A DNA stretch of 64,000 nt from Bact-08 sp964533215 (GCA_964533215.1 CAZHLJ010000001.1:930001-994000), one strand, 5' to 3'. Counted from the first letter of the stretch, positions 17,001 through 26,745 are shown. The notes: a model not told the origin generated them from the letters alone. Translations and numbers: made by a program.

Positions 17001-17644
17001 TTTTTTAATTTTAAGTATTCTATGTATGAATAGGCAACGCAAATTATAGACATAATAATTATTATAATCGTGAATAAAATCCCCAGTGCTATATTGTTTT
17101 GCAAGACCAAGCATAGCAGCATGATAAGCAGACCACCTGCCATCCACAGTCGTCCTCCTAACCGATGAGTCTTTTTCCACACAGTTTCGTTCTCAAGGGT
17201 CCACGGAGTCCTTATTCCGAAAAAATAGTTGGCTCTTACTGTCTGCAGATAGTTTCCTAATATCACGAACAGCAAACCAAGGAGAGCAAATAAGTATGCT
17301 GGATTCTTAAAACTCCCACCCTTAGATATGTAAATGAGATATACCGCCAGAAGAGAGAGGAAAACAGTGAAAATTGCACGTAATGAGTTATATTTCCCGC
17401 CCATCAGTTGAATCTTCTTTTTTGGATCGAGAACCGGCACCAGAAGCATTATCAGATTGATAAATATACCCAGTGATGCAGGGACAGCCCATAGTGAGTC
17501 CTTGTGTGACCAGCCATTTGCTGTGCCGTCCAGTCCAAAATGAGTGGGAACCTGTTCAGGCAGATTGTCGTATATGTTGGCAAGATAGATGTATGGAAGT
17601 ATGGAAATTGCCAATAGAATAATTTCCAGCAAGTACTTTTTCAT
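16997..17644 (-). CDS. SdpI/DUF1648 family membrane protein
   Basis: 215 aa with about six membrane segments. The N-terminal DUF1648 signature is IYDNLPEQVPTHFGLDGTANGW; the C-terminal half is the SdpI domain with NYFFGIRTPWTLENETVW and TH-RLGGRLW. In Bacillus, SdpI is both the immunity protein against the SdpC toxin and a signal transducer that sequesters SdpR at the membrane. No SdpC-like toxin is seen here. It follows the ArsR-type regulator by 2 bases and overlaps the serine hydrolase by 4. Confidence 0.9.
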   Translation of the reverse strand: MKKYLLEIILLAISILPYIYLANIYDNLPEQVPTHFGLDGTANGWSHKDSLWAVPASLGIFINLIMLLVPVLDPKKKIQLMGGKYNSLRAIFTVFLSLLAVYLIYISKGGSFKNPAYLFALLGLLFVILGNYLQTVRANYFFGIRTPWTLENETVWKKTHRLGGRLWMAGGLLIMLLCLVLQNNIALGILFTIIIIIMSIICVAYSYIEYLKLKK

Positions 17645-17646
17645 TG

Positions 17647-17901
17647 TTATTTTTTTAATGTCAAAATATATTCGAGAAGGTCGTTTATTATTGTTGTGTT
17701 GATTGAGTAGAGAACATACTGCCCTTTCTTGACTGTTGTCACCAGTCCTGCGCGCTTAAGCTTGTCCAGATGGTGAGATATGCTTGGGGCAGTCATTTGA
17801 AAATTTGCAGCAATGTCCCCGGCGGTCATATCCTGCTTGCGCAACAGCTTGAGTATCTCTCTCCGGACCGGGTCGTTCATTGCTTTGAATACATCGTTCA
17901 T
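17647..17901 (-). CDS. ArsR family repressor, SdpR-like
   Basis: 84 aa winged helix: AMNDPVRREILKLLRKQDMT, recognition region MTAPSISHHLDKLKRAGLV and wing KKGQYVLYSIN. No metal-binding Cys is present, as in SdpR, the autorepressor of the Bacillus sdpRI operon. First gene of a three-gene operon with SdpI-like and serine hydrolase genes. The inverted repeat at 17921-17948 is its probable operator. Confidence 0.9.
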   Translation of the reverse strand: MNDVFKAMNDPVRREILKLLRKQDMTAGDIAANFQMTAPSISHHLDKLKRAGLVTTVKKGQYVLYSINTTIINDLLEYILTLKK

Positions 17902-17920
17902 TTTATAGAGCAGATTATAT

Positions 17921-17948
17921 AATTAGACAAATATCTAAATATCTAATT
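17921..17948. promoter_or_regulatory. Probable SdpR operator
   Basis: AATTAGA and TCTAATT form a 7-base inverted repeat around a 14-base centre, with the direct repeat ATATCTAA inside. A one-mismatch -7-like GATATTTG on the minus strand lies within it. It is 20 bases upstream of the repressor start, and between it and the divergent azoR gene. Confidence 0.5.
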
Positions 17949-17987
17949 AAATTCCCAAAAAAACTATTATATTTATTTAAAAATAAA

Positions 17988-17993
17988 GGGAGG
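17988..17993 (+). promoter_or_regulatory. Strong Shine-Dalgarno before azoR
   Basis: GGGAGG stands 7 bases before the ATG at 18001. Other starts in this window mostly lack such a site, as is normal for Bacteroidetes, so it is unusual here. Confidence 0.6.
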
Positions 17994-18000
17994 TATCGTT

Positions 18001-18609
18001 ATGGCAAAAGTATTGTACATCAAGGCAAACGCAAGACCGGATGGGATTTCCAGGACTTTCAGAATTTCGGATAGTTTTATTGAAGCCTACAAGAAAGCTA
18101 ATCCCACAGATGAGATTATAACTTTAGACCTGTACAAGGTGGGTATAGATTTCCTGTCTGCAGGGGATCTTCTGGATATGCATAATCCCAATGCTGAAGA
18201 AGACAGAAACCATCCAATCCTTAAGTATTCATACCAATTTCTGGAATCAGACAAGTATGTGATAGCAGAACCTTTGTGGAACTTAAGCATACCGGCTGTT
18301 TTAAAAGCCTATCTGGATTACGTTACGGTAACTGGAATAACATTCAACTATACTGCCAATGGTCCAGTGGGAATGTGCCAGGGACGGAAAGCAGTTAACA
18401 TTACATCAAGGGGAGGAGCTTATCTTGAGGGTCCAGGTTCGGCTTTTGAGATGGGAGACAGGTATTTAAGAACATTATTTGCATTTTTTGGTATAAGAGA
18501 CTTCACGACAATAGCAGCAGAGGAACTTGATGTTATTGGAAAAGATGTGGATGCAATCGTAGGAAAAGCAATGGATGAAGCGCGAAAATTAGTTGACAGT
18601 GGCTGGTAA
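18001..18609 (+). CDS. azoR: FMN-dependent NADH-azoreductase
   Basis: 202 aa, usual length for AzoR/AcpD. Flavodoxin-like fold with N-terminal LYIKANARPDGISRTFRIS (phosphate-binding loop), AEPLWNLSIPAVLKAYLDYV (flavin/dimer contact) and NITSRGGAY. These cytoplasmic flavoenzymes reduce azo bonds and quinones with NADH and help against electrophile stress. The gene is divergent to the SdpR operon and carries a Shine-Dalgarno sequence, perhaps a sign of transfer from another phylum. TcmP follows after 12 bases. Confidence 0.9.
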   Translation: MAKVLYIKANARPDGISRTFRISDSFIEAYKKANPTDEIITLDLYKVGIDFLSAGDLLDMHNPNAEEDRNHPILKYSYQFLESDKYVIAEPLWNLSIPAVLKAYLDYVTVTGITFNYTANGPVGMCQGRKAVNITSRGGAYLEGPGSAFEMGDRYLRTLFAFFGIRDFTTIAAEELDVIGKDVDAIVGKAMDEARKLVDSGW

Positions 18610-18621
18610 TCAATATTATGA

Positions 18622-19509
18622 ATGAAAAAACACAAAGAATCAAAAAACAAGTGGGGAGGGGGCTGGACTGAAAAGAAACTGGATGCTTTCGCTAGATATG
18701 TCTCGGATTATTTGACCATAATCGGTAAGAAATCCTATCTGAAGACAATCTATTTTGATGGTTTTGCCGGGAGTGGGGAGAGGAAGTCCAATATTCAGTC
18801 TGAGCTGTATGAGCAGTTGATGATATCTGAAGATGAGGAAAAAGTTTACAAGGGGTCAGCAGAAAGAGTGCTGAATCTGCCAAAGAATGCCTCTTTCGAT
18901 TATTACTGTTTCTCGGATAAAGATGCAGAATCGTTATCTAAACTTAAGGATAAGCTTGCAAAATATCAGGAGAGAAACATCAATCAGTTTATATTCCGGG
19001 AAGGAGACTGTAACGCACATATTTTGGAGCTATCCAAGGCATTGAAAAGAGAGAACACATATTCGGCTTTGGTGATCCTCGATCCGTTTGACATGCAAAT
19101 AAACTGGGAGTCGATATCTGCATTGAAAAATACAAGAGCAGATATATGGATACTTGTTCCTACGGTTGTAATTGTAAATATTTTACTGGACAAAAATGGG
19201 GAAATGAGGAATTTTCATAAATTACAGCCATTTTTTGGGATGACAGTGAAAGAGATAAAGGAGTATTTTTCTGCCGATGAGGCTGATGCATTACAGATTG
19301 ATGAAGAGGATGTTATCGGAAAAGTGACCAAACAAATTGAGAAAATAGCAGAGCTATATGTGGAACGTCTCAGATATGTTTGGGCTAATGTCCTGGAAGA
19401 ACCAATATGCCTGAAAAATCCGGAAGGCCTGCCGGTCTTGCATTTGATATACGCGTCTAATAACACATCTGCAATAAAAATCTCAAAAGAGATTATAAAG
19501 AGCGTTTAA
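18622..19509 (+). CDS. tcmP: Three-Cys-motif partner protein TcmP
   Basis: 295 aa. The N-terminal WGGGWTEKKLDAFARYV and IYFDGFAGSGE, with central VILDPFDMQINW and C-terminal LHLIYASNN, match the TcmP family, which has a Rossmann-like methyltransferase-type core. The family is named for its neighbour, a radical-SAM-like protein with a three-Cys motif (phage Gp37/Gp68 type); no such gene is adjacent here. The function of the pair is not established. It may be co-transcribed with azoR, 12 bases upstream. Confidence 0.8.
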   Translation: MKKHKESKNKWGGGWTEKKLDAFARYVSDYLTIIGKKSYLKTIYFDGFAGSGERKSNIQSELYEQLMISEDEEKVYKGSAERVLNLPKNASFDYYCFSDKDAESLSKLKDKLAKYQERNINQFIFREGDCNAHILELSKALKRENTYSALVILDPFDMQINWESISALKNTRADIWILVPTVVIVNILLDKNGEMRNFHKLQPFFGMTVKEIKEYFSADEADALQIDEEDVIGKVTKQIEKIAELYVERLRYVWANVLEEPICLKNPEGLPVLHLIYASNNTSAIKISKEIIKSV

Positions 19510-19530
19510 ATAAACTTCAGCTATGTAGTA

Positions 19531-19560
19531 AGGGTGTTTTGTTTGTTTTGCGTCATTATT
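19531..19560 (+). promoter_or_regulatory. Probable ECF sigma promoter of the susC operon
   Basis: This 30-base stretch, with AGGGTGTTTTG and GCGTCATTATT as its conserved ends, matches 28500-28529 before fecR at 27 of 30 positions. The CGTC block is typical of ECF -10 elements and the GGGT block would be the -35. It lies 76 bases before the susC start. Confidence 0.6.
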
Positions 19561-19635
19561 ATATGATGACACAAGAGACCACTATAAATAAACTATAATA
19601 TACCTACTAAATCAAGCTAAGTAAAACAAAACACT

Positions 19636-22600
19636 ATGAACAAAATTTTTACTAAGTGGCATTATTTTGTTGTGCCACTATTATGTTTCCTCCTTCTTTC
19701 CGTGAAGCTCTCCGGAGCCGACCAACAGGAGAGGATAACCCTTAACCTTAAGAAGGCTTCAATTACTCAATTCTTTAAAGAAATTGAGAAGAGGAGCTCT
19801 TATAAATTCTTTTACAAGGACTCTCAGGTAGAAAATGCACCTGAGGTAAGCGTGAATGCGGATAATTTGCCCCTTGCCGAAATTTTGAAAAGAGTTTTCG
19901 ATAAATCGAATCTCTCTTATGAGATATCAGGTAATCAGATTGTAATCAAGCAGAAAGCATCTGTAAAAAAGATGATGAAAATTACCGGTATTGTCACTGA
20001 TAAAAAAAAAGAGCCACTTCCTGGTGTCGCAGTAATTGTTGTAGGAACCAATATCGGGGCTAATACCAATTTAAATGGAGAGTTTTCGATAGATGTACCG
20101 TCTGATTATAATGACCTGGATTTTAAAATGATAGGTATGGTTAATCAGAAAGTGAGACTGGACAGACGGACTTTTTACCAGATCATATTGGAAGAGAATG
20201 CAACTTCATTTTCCGATGTTGTTGTAACGGGTATTGTAACACACAATTCCAAAAGTTTTACTGGTAACGCCTCTGTATACAAAGGAGACGAATTAAAAAC
20301 AGTGGGTCGCCAAAACATTATAAAGAGTCTTAGCATTCTGGATCCGACTGTGGCTATTATTGAAAATTCAACTATGGGTTCTGATCCTAGCAATATGCCA
20401 AAGATTCGTTTTCGTGGCGAAAGCTCTTTCCAAGGATTTGAAAATATTGATAAATCAGGATTGACAAATGACCCGAACCAGCCGTTATTTATTCTGGATG
20501 GATATCAGACAACATTGGCCACAATTATAGACCTGGACATGAATCGTGTCGAGTCTGTTACTGTATTGAAGGATGCAGCGGCTGGAGCTATATATGGATC
20601 CAGGGCAGCCAATGGAGTGATAGTTGTCAAGACTGTTCAACCAAAAGAGGGAGAGTTGAGGGTCAGCTATGGACTTAATATGGATTTCAACCTTCCGGAT
20701 CTTTCCAGCTATAATTTGTTAAATGCAAAGGAAAATCTGGAATTATATGATAGACTTGGAATGTACCGCAATGATGATGGTACTCTTAATCCGGCGTATA
20801 ATCAAATTTCCCGTTGGGTGGCAGAGGGTGTAAATACAGATTGGCTTGCGCAACCAGTGCGTAATTCGGTTGGATATAAACATTCGTTGAATCTATCAGG
20901 GGGAGACCGCAGGATGCGTTATTCTGTTGATGCCAATTATTCAACCAATCCAGGTGTAATGAAAGGCTCATTCAGAAATAATTATGGATCAGGTGTTCAG
21001 CTGTCGTATAATCTGAATGATAAGCTACTCTTCACAAACAGACTTTCTGTCTCTCAGACAAAATCAAAAGAGTCCCCCTATGGGAGTTATGCAGATTATA
21101 CAAGCATAAACTCATTCTACCCGATTAGGGATAGTTATGGTAAATTGTATAAATACTATTATTATCAAAATGAATACGACCAGCCTTTCAATGTCTGGGG
21201 AACCAGTGGCAATATCCCTGTGAATCCATTGTATGAAGCCTCTGTGGGGAATGAAAATAAAGGTGAAGACCTGAATTTGAATGAAAACCTGGCAGTTGAA
21301 TGGAAGTTGCTGCCTACGCTCCGCATCAGTGGAATGTTAAACTATACCAAATCTAACGAGACAGCTAGTTCGTTTTTATCTCCCAATTCTGCCACATACG
21401 CAGAATATGGCGATTATGTGGGAGGCACCAATGGAGCACAGGAGTTATTGAAAGGGAGATATACCTATGCCCAGACTGCTAAAGATTATCTGGAAAGTAA
21501 TGTATTAGCCACTTGGTCTAAGAGTATTGACAAACATTTTGCTACAGTCTCAGTAGGAACATCAATGTCCGATTCCAAAAGCAAATTATATGGATTTACA
21601 GCCCAAGGTTTTGGAGAAGGTGATAAAGCAGAGCCAGCTTATGCGCAAGGCTATGAAAAGGGGGGGGCTCCTAGTAATTCAGAAGGACATATCCGACTTG
21701 CCAGCTTCTTTGCCTCCGGCAACTATGCATTTGATAGCCGTTACCTTTTCGATTTCTCTTATCGTCTGGATGGTTCTTCTCAATTTGGAACGACAAAGAA
21801 AACAGCACCTTTCTACAGTGTGGGAATTGGTTGGAATCTTCACAATGAGTCCTTTATTAAAAAATTGTCTTATATAAATATGTTCAAAATCCGTGGTAGT
21901 TACGGTGAAGTTGGAACTGTCAACTTCTCTCCTTATCAGGCGCGGGATACATACCAGAATACAAAGGATGATCGTTATGATGGTAACATAGGTGTCACTT
22001 TAAGTGCCCTAGGTAATCAGAATCTAAGGTGGCAGTCCACCCGTTCTCTAGAGCTTGGTACAACCATAGGATTGTTTGACAGGTTGGATCTTTCTATGAG
22101 TTACTACAACAGGCTTACCTCTGATATGGTGTTGCCAGTGACAACCCCACCTTCAGTGGGGTTCAGCAGCTTTATCGAAAATCTGGGGAAAATGAAAAAT
22201 AGAGGATATGAAATTTCCTTACGTGCTTTTGTAGTTAAAAACAGTGATATGAGTCTGGCTCTTTTTGGAACTGTTGCTCATAATTCGAATAAAATCCTTT
22301 CTATCTCATCGGCTTTGGAGTCTTTTAACAAGAGTGCCGAGTCATCATCTGGAAAAACTGAAAATGAGAACAGAATAGCATCTCATAAATTCCTGACAAA
22401 ATATGAGGAAGGGAAGTCTACTACTGCGATATATGCAGTACGTTCGCTCGGTATAGATCCAATGACAGGCCAGGAGCTGTTTCTGACAAAAGATGGAAAT
22501 CCTACATTGGCTTGGATTGCATCTGACAAGGTGGTTGTGGGTGATACTGAACCTGTAGTGAGAGGAACTTTCGGTGCGAATATCGGTTGGAAAGGTTTGT

Positions 22601-23013
22601 TCTTGAATGCAACTTTCTCATACTCATGTGGTGGACAGGTCTATAACTCAACATTGGTTGATAAGGTGGAAAACTCCAACAAATATAAAAATGTTGACAA
22701 ACGAGTATTGACCGAGACTTGGCAGAAACCCGGTGATATTGTAAGGTACAAGGCCAATGTAACCGGAAGATATGCGCTGTCATATACCTATGCAAGCTCA
22801 CGTTTTGTGCAGGACTTGAATAGCCTTCAACTCTCTTCCTTGTCTGTTCAATATGAACTGCCCGGAAAACTAATCAGACCGATACATATGCAAAGTATGA
22901 GGCTTTCGTTCAATATGTCTGATATTTTATATTCCTCAACAGTGAAAAGAGAGAGAGGAACTTCATATCCTTTTGCACGCTCTTTTAGTTTTGGTTTACG
23001 TACGAATTTCTAA
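19636..23013 (+). CDS. SusC/RagA family TonB-dependent receptor with STN domain
   Basis: 1125 aa outer-membrane porin. In order: signal peptide ending KLSGA, STN domain (about 30-110, ITLNLKKASITQFFKEIEKR), CarboxypepD-regulatory-like domain (115-200, GIVTDKKKEPLPGVAVIVVG), plug (200-330, with VTVLKDAAAGAIYGSRAANG) and the beta-barrel ending in FGLRTNF with a terminal Phe. The STN domain marks it as a transducer that can signal to a FecR anti-sigma factor when substrate binds. First gene of a five-gene operon with susD, DUF4843, PKD-like and tlpA-type genes. The substrate is unknown. Confidence 0.95.
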   Translation: MNKIFTKWHYFVVPLLCFLLLSVKLSGADQQERITLNLKKASITQFFKEIEKRSSYKFFYKDSQVENAPEVSVNADNLPLAEILKRVFDKSNLSYEISGNQIVIKQKASVKKMMKITGIVTDKKKEPLPGVAVIVVGTNIGANTNLNGEFSIDVPSDYNDLDFKMIGMVNQKVRLDRRTFYQIILEENATSFSDVVVTGIVTHNSKSFTGNASVYKGDELKTVGRQNIIKSLSILDPTVAIIENSTMGSDPSNMPKIRFRGESSFQGFENIDKSGLTNDPNQPLFILDGYQTTLATIIDLDMNRVESVTVLKDAAAGAIYGSRAANGVIVVKTVQPKEGELRVSYGLNMDFNLPDLSSYNLLNAKENLELYDRLGMYRNDDGTLNPAYNQISRWVAEGVNTDWLAQPVRNSVGYKHSLNLSGGDRRMRYSVDANYSTNPGVMKGSFRNNYGSGVQLSYNLNDKLLFTNRLSVSQTKSKESPYGSYADYTSINSFYPIRDSYGKLYKYYYYQNEYDQPFNVWGTSGNIPVNPLYEASVGNENKGEDLNLNENLAVEWKLLPTLRISGMLNYTKSNETASSFLSPNSATYAEYGDYVGGTNGAQELLKGRYTYAQTAKDYLESNVLATWSKSIDKHFATVSVGTSMSDSKSKLYGFTAQGFGEGDKAEPAYAQGYEKGGAPSNSEGHIRLASFFASGNYAFDSRYLFDFSYRLDGSSQFGTTKKTAPFYSVGIGWNLHNESFIKKLSYINMFKIRGSYGEVGTVNFSPYQARDTYQNTKDDRYDGNIGVTLSALGNQNLRWQSTRSLELGTTIGLFDRLDLSMSYYNRLTSDMVLPVTTPPSVGFSSFIENLGKMKNRGYEISLRAFVVKNSDMSLALFGTVAHNSNKILSISSALESFNKSAESSSGKTENENRIASHKFLTKYEEGKSTTAIYAVRSLGIDPMTGQELFLTKDGNPTLAWIASDKVVVGDTEPVVRGTFGANIGWKGLFLNATFSYSCGGQVYNSTLVDKVENSNKYKNVDKRVLTETWQKPGDIVRYKANVTGRYALSYTYASSRFVQDLNSLQLSSLSVQYELPGKLIRPIHMQSMRLSFNMSDILYSSTVKRERGTSYPFARSFSFGLRTNF

Positions 23014-23024
23014 AAAATGAATTT

Positions 23025-24464
23025 ATGAAGAGAATAATATTATATGTTTTTATTTCATCCTTTTTTATCAGTTTGTCAGGATGTAGTGATTGGCTGGATG
23101 TAAGTCCTTCCACAGAAAAAGACCGTAATGATTTAATTGCAACTGAAAGTGGCTTTAAACAGATGTTGTATGGGTGTTACATCAATATGGTTAATGAAAG
23201 TCTTTACGGACATCAATTATCGTATGGAGCCATGGAAGGCTTTGCCAAAAATTATGTCTGGTCACTTTCTTCACGCTATCAATTTACGGATGTGACTGTA
23301 AGACCTACAATAGATGCTATATGGAGCAAAATGTACAACAATATTGCTAATGTAAATAGTATTTTGAATGATATTGAGAGCAAGAAAGATCTTTTCTCAA
23401 ATAAAGAGGGAGATATATTGGAGGCAGAAGCCCTGGCAATGAGGGCCTATATGCATTTTGACCTTCTGCGTATGTTTGCCCCGGCTTATGTTGGGAATGA
23501 GGCTACAATTGCCATTCCTTATGTAGAAAAATTCGAGCGCGCTCGTTACCCTCATTTAAGTGAGGCTGACGTAATGAAAAAGGTATTCGCAGACTTGGAC
23601 AAGGCAGAAACCTTGTTTAAAAGTGCCAATGACCCTATCCTGACGGGGATTGCAACCACCTTTTCCGGGAAAGGAAATTTCCTGGCAAACCGTCAGTACC
23701 GTTTTAATTACTGGGCAGTTTTGGCTTTAAAAGCCCGCGCATATATGTATATGGGTAATAGTAATTCAGCTAAGGAATATGCTCAAAAAGTGATAAATGG
23801 CGGGCCTTTCCAGTGGGTGGATCCAGCTAATCTTACAGGCAAAAATCCTGACAGAGTATTCGTTTCGGAGATTATATGTGCATTGAATGTTCCTAAAATG
23901 AGTACCTATTATACAAACTATTTCACCTCAGAAAAATATTCCCTCAGCGATGGCTGGGGTGTATATGGCTTGAATGTATTTGAAGATGGTAACGATTATC
24001 GTTATTTGTATTTGCTGACAAATAACAAGGCTAAGGATAAGGTTATCTCATGTAAATATGATCAGGCTCCGTCGTCATCTTCGACTCTCAAAAAAGAGAC
24101 TCTCCCTTTATTAAGATTAGGTGAAATGTATTTAATTGCTGCAGAATGCAACATTGAGTCAAATCCGGCAGAGGCCACAAGATTATTACGTGAACTGAAG
24201 ATGCATAGAGGCTATTTATCTTCAGACAAGGGGGTTATGGACAATGCTTCTGCCTCTAAGCTGATGGAATACGTAAAAAAAGAGATGAGAAAGGAAACCT
24301 ATGCAGAAGGACAGACCTTTTTCATGTATAAAAGGTTGAAGATGTCTGCAATTCCAGACTTTAACCCTTGGATGTCGAGCGCAACATATACAATGAAGCC
24401 ATCTTATTATACTTTCCCACTTCCTGAAGACGAAAAGGAATATGGGAATATCCCTAACTCCTAA
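23025..24464 (+). CDS. SusD/RagB family surface lipoprotein
   Basis: 479 aa. Lipobox SLSGC, then SDWLDVSPSTEKD, the usual SusD beginning, and helical TPR-like repeats (EAEALAMRAYMHFDLLRMFA). The C-terminal part has LRLGEMYLIAAECNI and the typical KEMRKETYAEGQTFFMYKRL. SusD proteins form the lid of the SusC channel and capture the substrate at the cell surface. It starts 11 bases after susC. Confidence 0.95.
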   Translation: MKRIILYVFISSFFISLSGCSDWLDVSPSTEKDRNDLIATESGFKQMLYGCYINMVNESLYGHQLSYGAMEGFAKNYVWSLSSRYQFTDVTVRPTIDAIWSKMYNNIANVNSILNDIESKKDLFSNKEGDILEAEALAMRAYMHFDLLRMFAPAYVGNEATIAIPYVEKFERARYPHLSEADVMKKVFADLDKAETLFKSANDPILTGIATTFSGKGNFLANRQYRFNYWAVLALKARAYMYMGNSNSAKEYAQKVINGGPFQWVDPANLTGKNPDRVFVSEIICALNVPKMSTYYTNYFTSEKYSLSDGWGVYGLNVFEDGNDYRYLYLLTNNKAKDKVISCKYDQAPSSSSTLKKETLPLLRLGEMYLIAAECNIESNPAEATRLLRELKMHRGYLSSDKGVMDNASASKLMEYVKKEMRKETYAEGQTFFMYKRLKMSAIPDFNPWMSSATYTMKPSYYTFPLPEDEKEYGNIPNS

Positions 24465-24487
24465 TTATTCTTATAAATATTTAGATT

Positions 24488-25267
24488 ATGAAGAAAATTC
24501 TATATATATCATTATGGGCAATTGCTCTTTTGCAAATAAGCTGCTCAACGGACGAAATCGAGTTTTTTGACTCAAACGATTACATTTATTTCAATGTAGA
24601 AAAGGAGACTGGGGCAAAGTATCCGGCACTCTCTTATACATTTACTTTTCAGGATGCATCTGTAAAGGATACAATATATGAGATTCCTGTTACTTTCCTT
24701 GGCCGCTTTAAAAATGAGGCTTCAACTTTTGAATTGAAGGTGGTAGATTCCTTAACTACAGCACAAAAAGATGTTCATTACAAAATCCTGGATGCGAGTG
24801 AGCAATTCATACCGGCAAATAAGAGTGCCGGAAGCGCAAGGATTCAATTACTTCGTACAGCCGACATGAAGACAAAATCATACAATTTGGTTTTGCAATT
24901 GGTTGACAACAAGAATTTCAAGGTGGGACCTGTTGGTGTTATTAAGATAAATATTACAGATCAGCTTGTAAAACCCAACTGGTGGGTATACTCTCCTTAT
25001 GTAAGGTATCTTGGCGAGTATTCTCCCACAAAGCTTCTTTTGTGGTTTGAGTTTAACGGAGTAAAAGATGGGAAAGATCCTTTTGATACTGATAAATATG
25101 TCTATTGGACAGACCGTGGTACAGGCAACTTCATCTATAAGAACTTCAGGGATTCCGAAATGAAATTTACTATTGTGGCATTTAAGAACTGGCTTCTCGA
25201 TGTCAAGAATAATCCTTATGACATTGATTTGAAAAAGCCTGTGGCTCAAAGTTTAGGCAATTACTAA
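24488..25267 (+). CDS. DUF4843 domain lipoprotein
   Basis: 259 aa. Lipoprotein signal ending LQISC, then the DUF4843 pattern with DYIYFNVEKE, YEIPVTFLG, DVHYKILDASEQFIPA and a C-terminal WLLDVKNNPYDIDLKK. These proteins regularly sit third in SusCD operons of Bacteroidetes that also carry PKD-like and thioredoxin-like genes; they are thought to be surface-exposed substrate-binding partners, but this is unproven. The gap to susD is 23 bases. Confidence 0.85.
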   Translation: MKKILYISLWAIALLQISCSTDEIEFFDSNDYIYFNVEKETGAKYPALSYTFTFQDASVKDTIYEIPVTFLGRFKNEASTFELKVVDSLTTAQKDVHYKILDASEQFIPANKSAGSARIQLLRTADMKTKSYNLVLQLVDNKNFKVGPVGVIKINITDQLVKPNWWVYSPYVRYLGEYSPTKLLLWFEFNGVKDGKDPFDTDKYVYWTDRGTGNFIYKNFRDSEMKFTIVAFKNWLLDVKNNPYDIDLKKPVAQSLGNY

Positions 25268-25284
25268 TTAATAATTATGATCAA

Positions 25285-26745
25285 ATGAAAAAAATATACA
25301 TATTGTTATTTACTATAGCATGCTTCGTATCTTCCTGTATCAAAGATAACGGCAACTATGATTATACACCATTGAAGGAGGTTGGTATCAGTGGCCTGGA
25401 TAATTCATATCGTTTCATCCTTCAGGAACCAAAAACCCTGAAGCCTCAGATCACTACAGATATAAATCCGTCTAATCTGGTTTACTGTTGGCGTATAGGT
25501 GCAGACACACTCTCTAAAGAAAAGGATTTTTCTTATACATTTAAAGAGGTTCTGACCTCTGGTAACCAGATGGTGTTTGAAGTAATAGACAAAACAACTA
25601 ACGTAAGGTATACCAAAAGGATGACTGTTGCTGTTGTCTCTCCTTTTCAAACGGGATGGATGCTCTTTGGAGATTCCAAAAATGTTCCTACTTTATCATT
25701 CTTGTCCTATGAAGAGGGTAATAATTATTATTCTGATATTTATACGACAATTAATAAAGTGCCATTGACAGGGAAGCCCAAAATGGTAAAACAGTTGATA
25801 TATCAGGATGGCTTTACAGGTACTTATTGCGATAGAGTCAGCGTAATCTGCGAAGGTGGGAAGAGTGCTGAACTGGATGGGACAAGTCTTATAAAACGCA
25901 AGTTTTATGATGATGAGTTCAAAGCCGGACCTTTGAATGTTGCTGCAATAGGTTCTGAATTTTATACTATTGACCGAGCTCTTTTCCTCTTTAGCAACGG
26001 TAAGATTTATGCTAAAGTTCCGGGAGGCATGGGTACTCCTGACGAGGCTTGTTACCAGTATCCATTGGATGGTGATGCAAAAGGATATAAGGTGGGCTGT
26101 GGCTATGCAAAAGGATATCAGTATTCTGATTACTTTCTGGCGCTTGATGAGTTGAACCATCGTTACGTATGTTTCAGAAGCTCGTCTCTCTCTACTAAAG
26201 TGACTTCGCTGATAGTCGATGAAAAAGGATCGGCCAAGGCATTTGACCCTGAAAATGTGAACGGGAAATCTGTATGGATGGGACAGGCAAACAATTTCAA
26301 TGTCCTTAGTATATTGAAGACAGATGCCGGGAAATATGTTTTGCATGTTCTTACGGCATCGTGGGATGGATCATGGACATTGCTTGCCAAATATGATTTT
26401 CCGGATGGTGTGATTGATGACCAGACCTGCTTTGCTCCTCATGCAGTGAATCCATATCTGATGATTGGTGCCGGCAAGAAACTGATGGCATTGAATCTTG
26501 GCGCCCTCTCTTCCGGAGCCGGGGCCTTAAATGATATTGCCACTTATGAAGCTCCTATTACAGCCATGCATTATGCATACGACAACCTTAAAAATGTAAA
26601 CGAGTTTGCTGTTGCCATAAATACAAATTCCACTTCAAGTTCATTACTTCTTGTGAATCCTTCTTTGACAGCCAAGGGAGAAATCCTGAAAAGATATGAT
26701 AATATAGCCGGTAAACTGGTGAGTATTTGGCGTAAAATAATGTAA
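25285..26745 (+). CDS. PKD-like family lipoprotein
   Basis: 486 aa. Lipobox VSSC, then an N-terminal PKD-like segment (DNGNYDYTPLKEVGISGL, LVYCWRIGADTL) and a C-terminal half that looks like a beta-propeller made of repeated short strands (GWMLFGDSKN, FLFSNGKIYAKVPGG, KYVLHVLTASWDGSW). It belongs to the SusCD-associated PKD-like family. Probably a surface ligand-binding protein. No catalytic residues are apparent. It follows DUF4843 by 17 bases and precedes the tlpA-type gene by 5. Confidence 0.8.
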   Translation: MKKIYILLFTIACFVSSCIKDNGNYDYTPLKEVGISGLDNSYRFILQEPKTLKPQITTDINPSNLVYCWRIGADTLSKEKDFSYTFKEVLTSGNQMVFEVIDKTTNVRYTKRMTVAVVSPFQTGWMLFGDSKNVPTLSFLSYEEGNNYYSDIYTTINKVPLTGKPKMVKQLIYQDGFTGTYCDRVSVICEGGKSAELDGTSLIKRKFYDDEFKAGPLNVAAIGSEFYTIDRALFLFSNGKIYAKVPGGMGTPDEACYQYPLDGDAKGYKVGCGYAKGYQYSDYFLALDELNHRYVCFRSSSLSTKVTSLIVDEKGSAKAFDPENVNGKSVWMGQANNFNVLSILKTDAGKYVLHVLTASWDGSWTLLAKYDFPDGVIDDQTCFAPHAVNPYLMIGAGKKLMALNLGALSSGAGALNDIATYEAPITAMHYAYDNLKNVNEFAVAINTNSTSSSLLLVNPSLTAKGEILKRYDNIAGKLVSIWRKIM

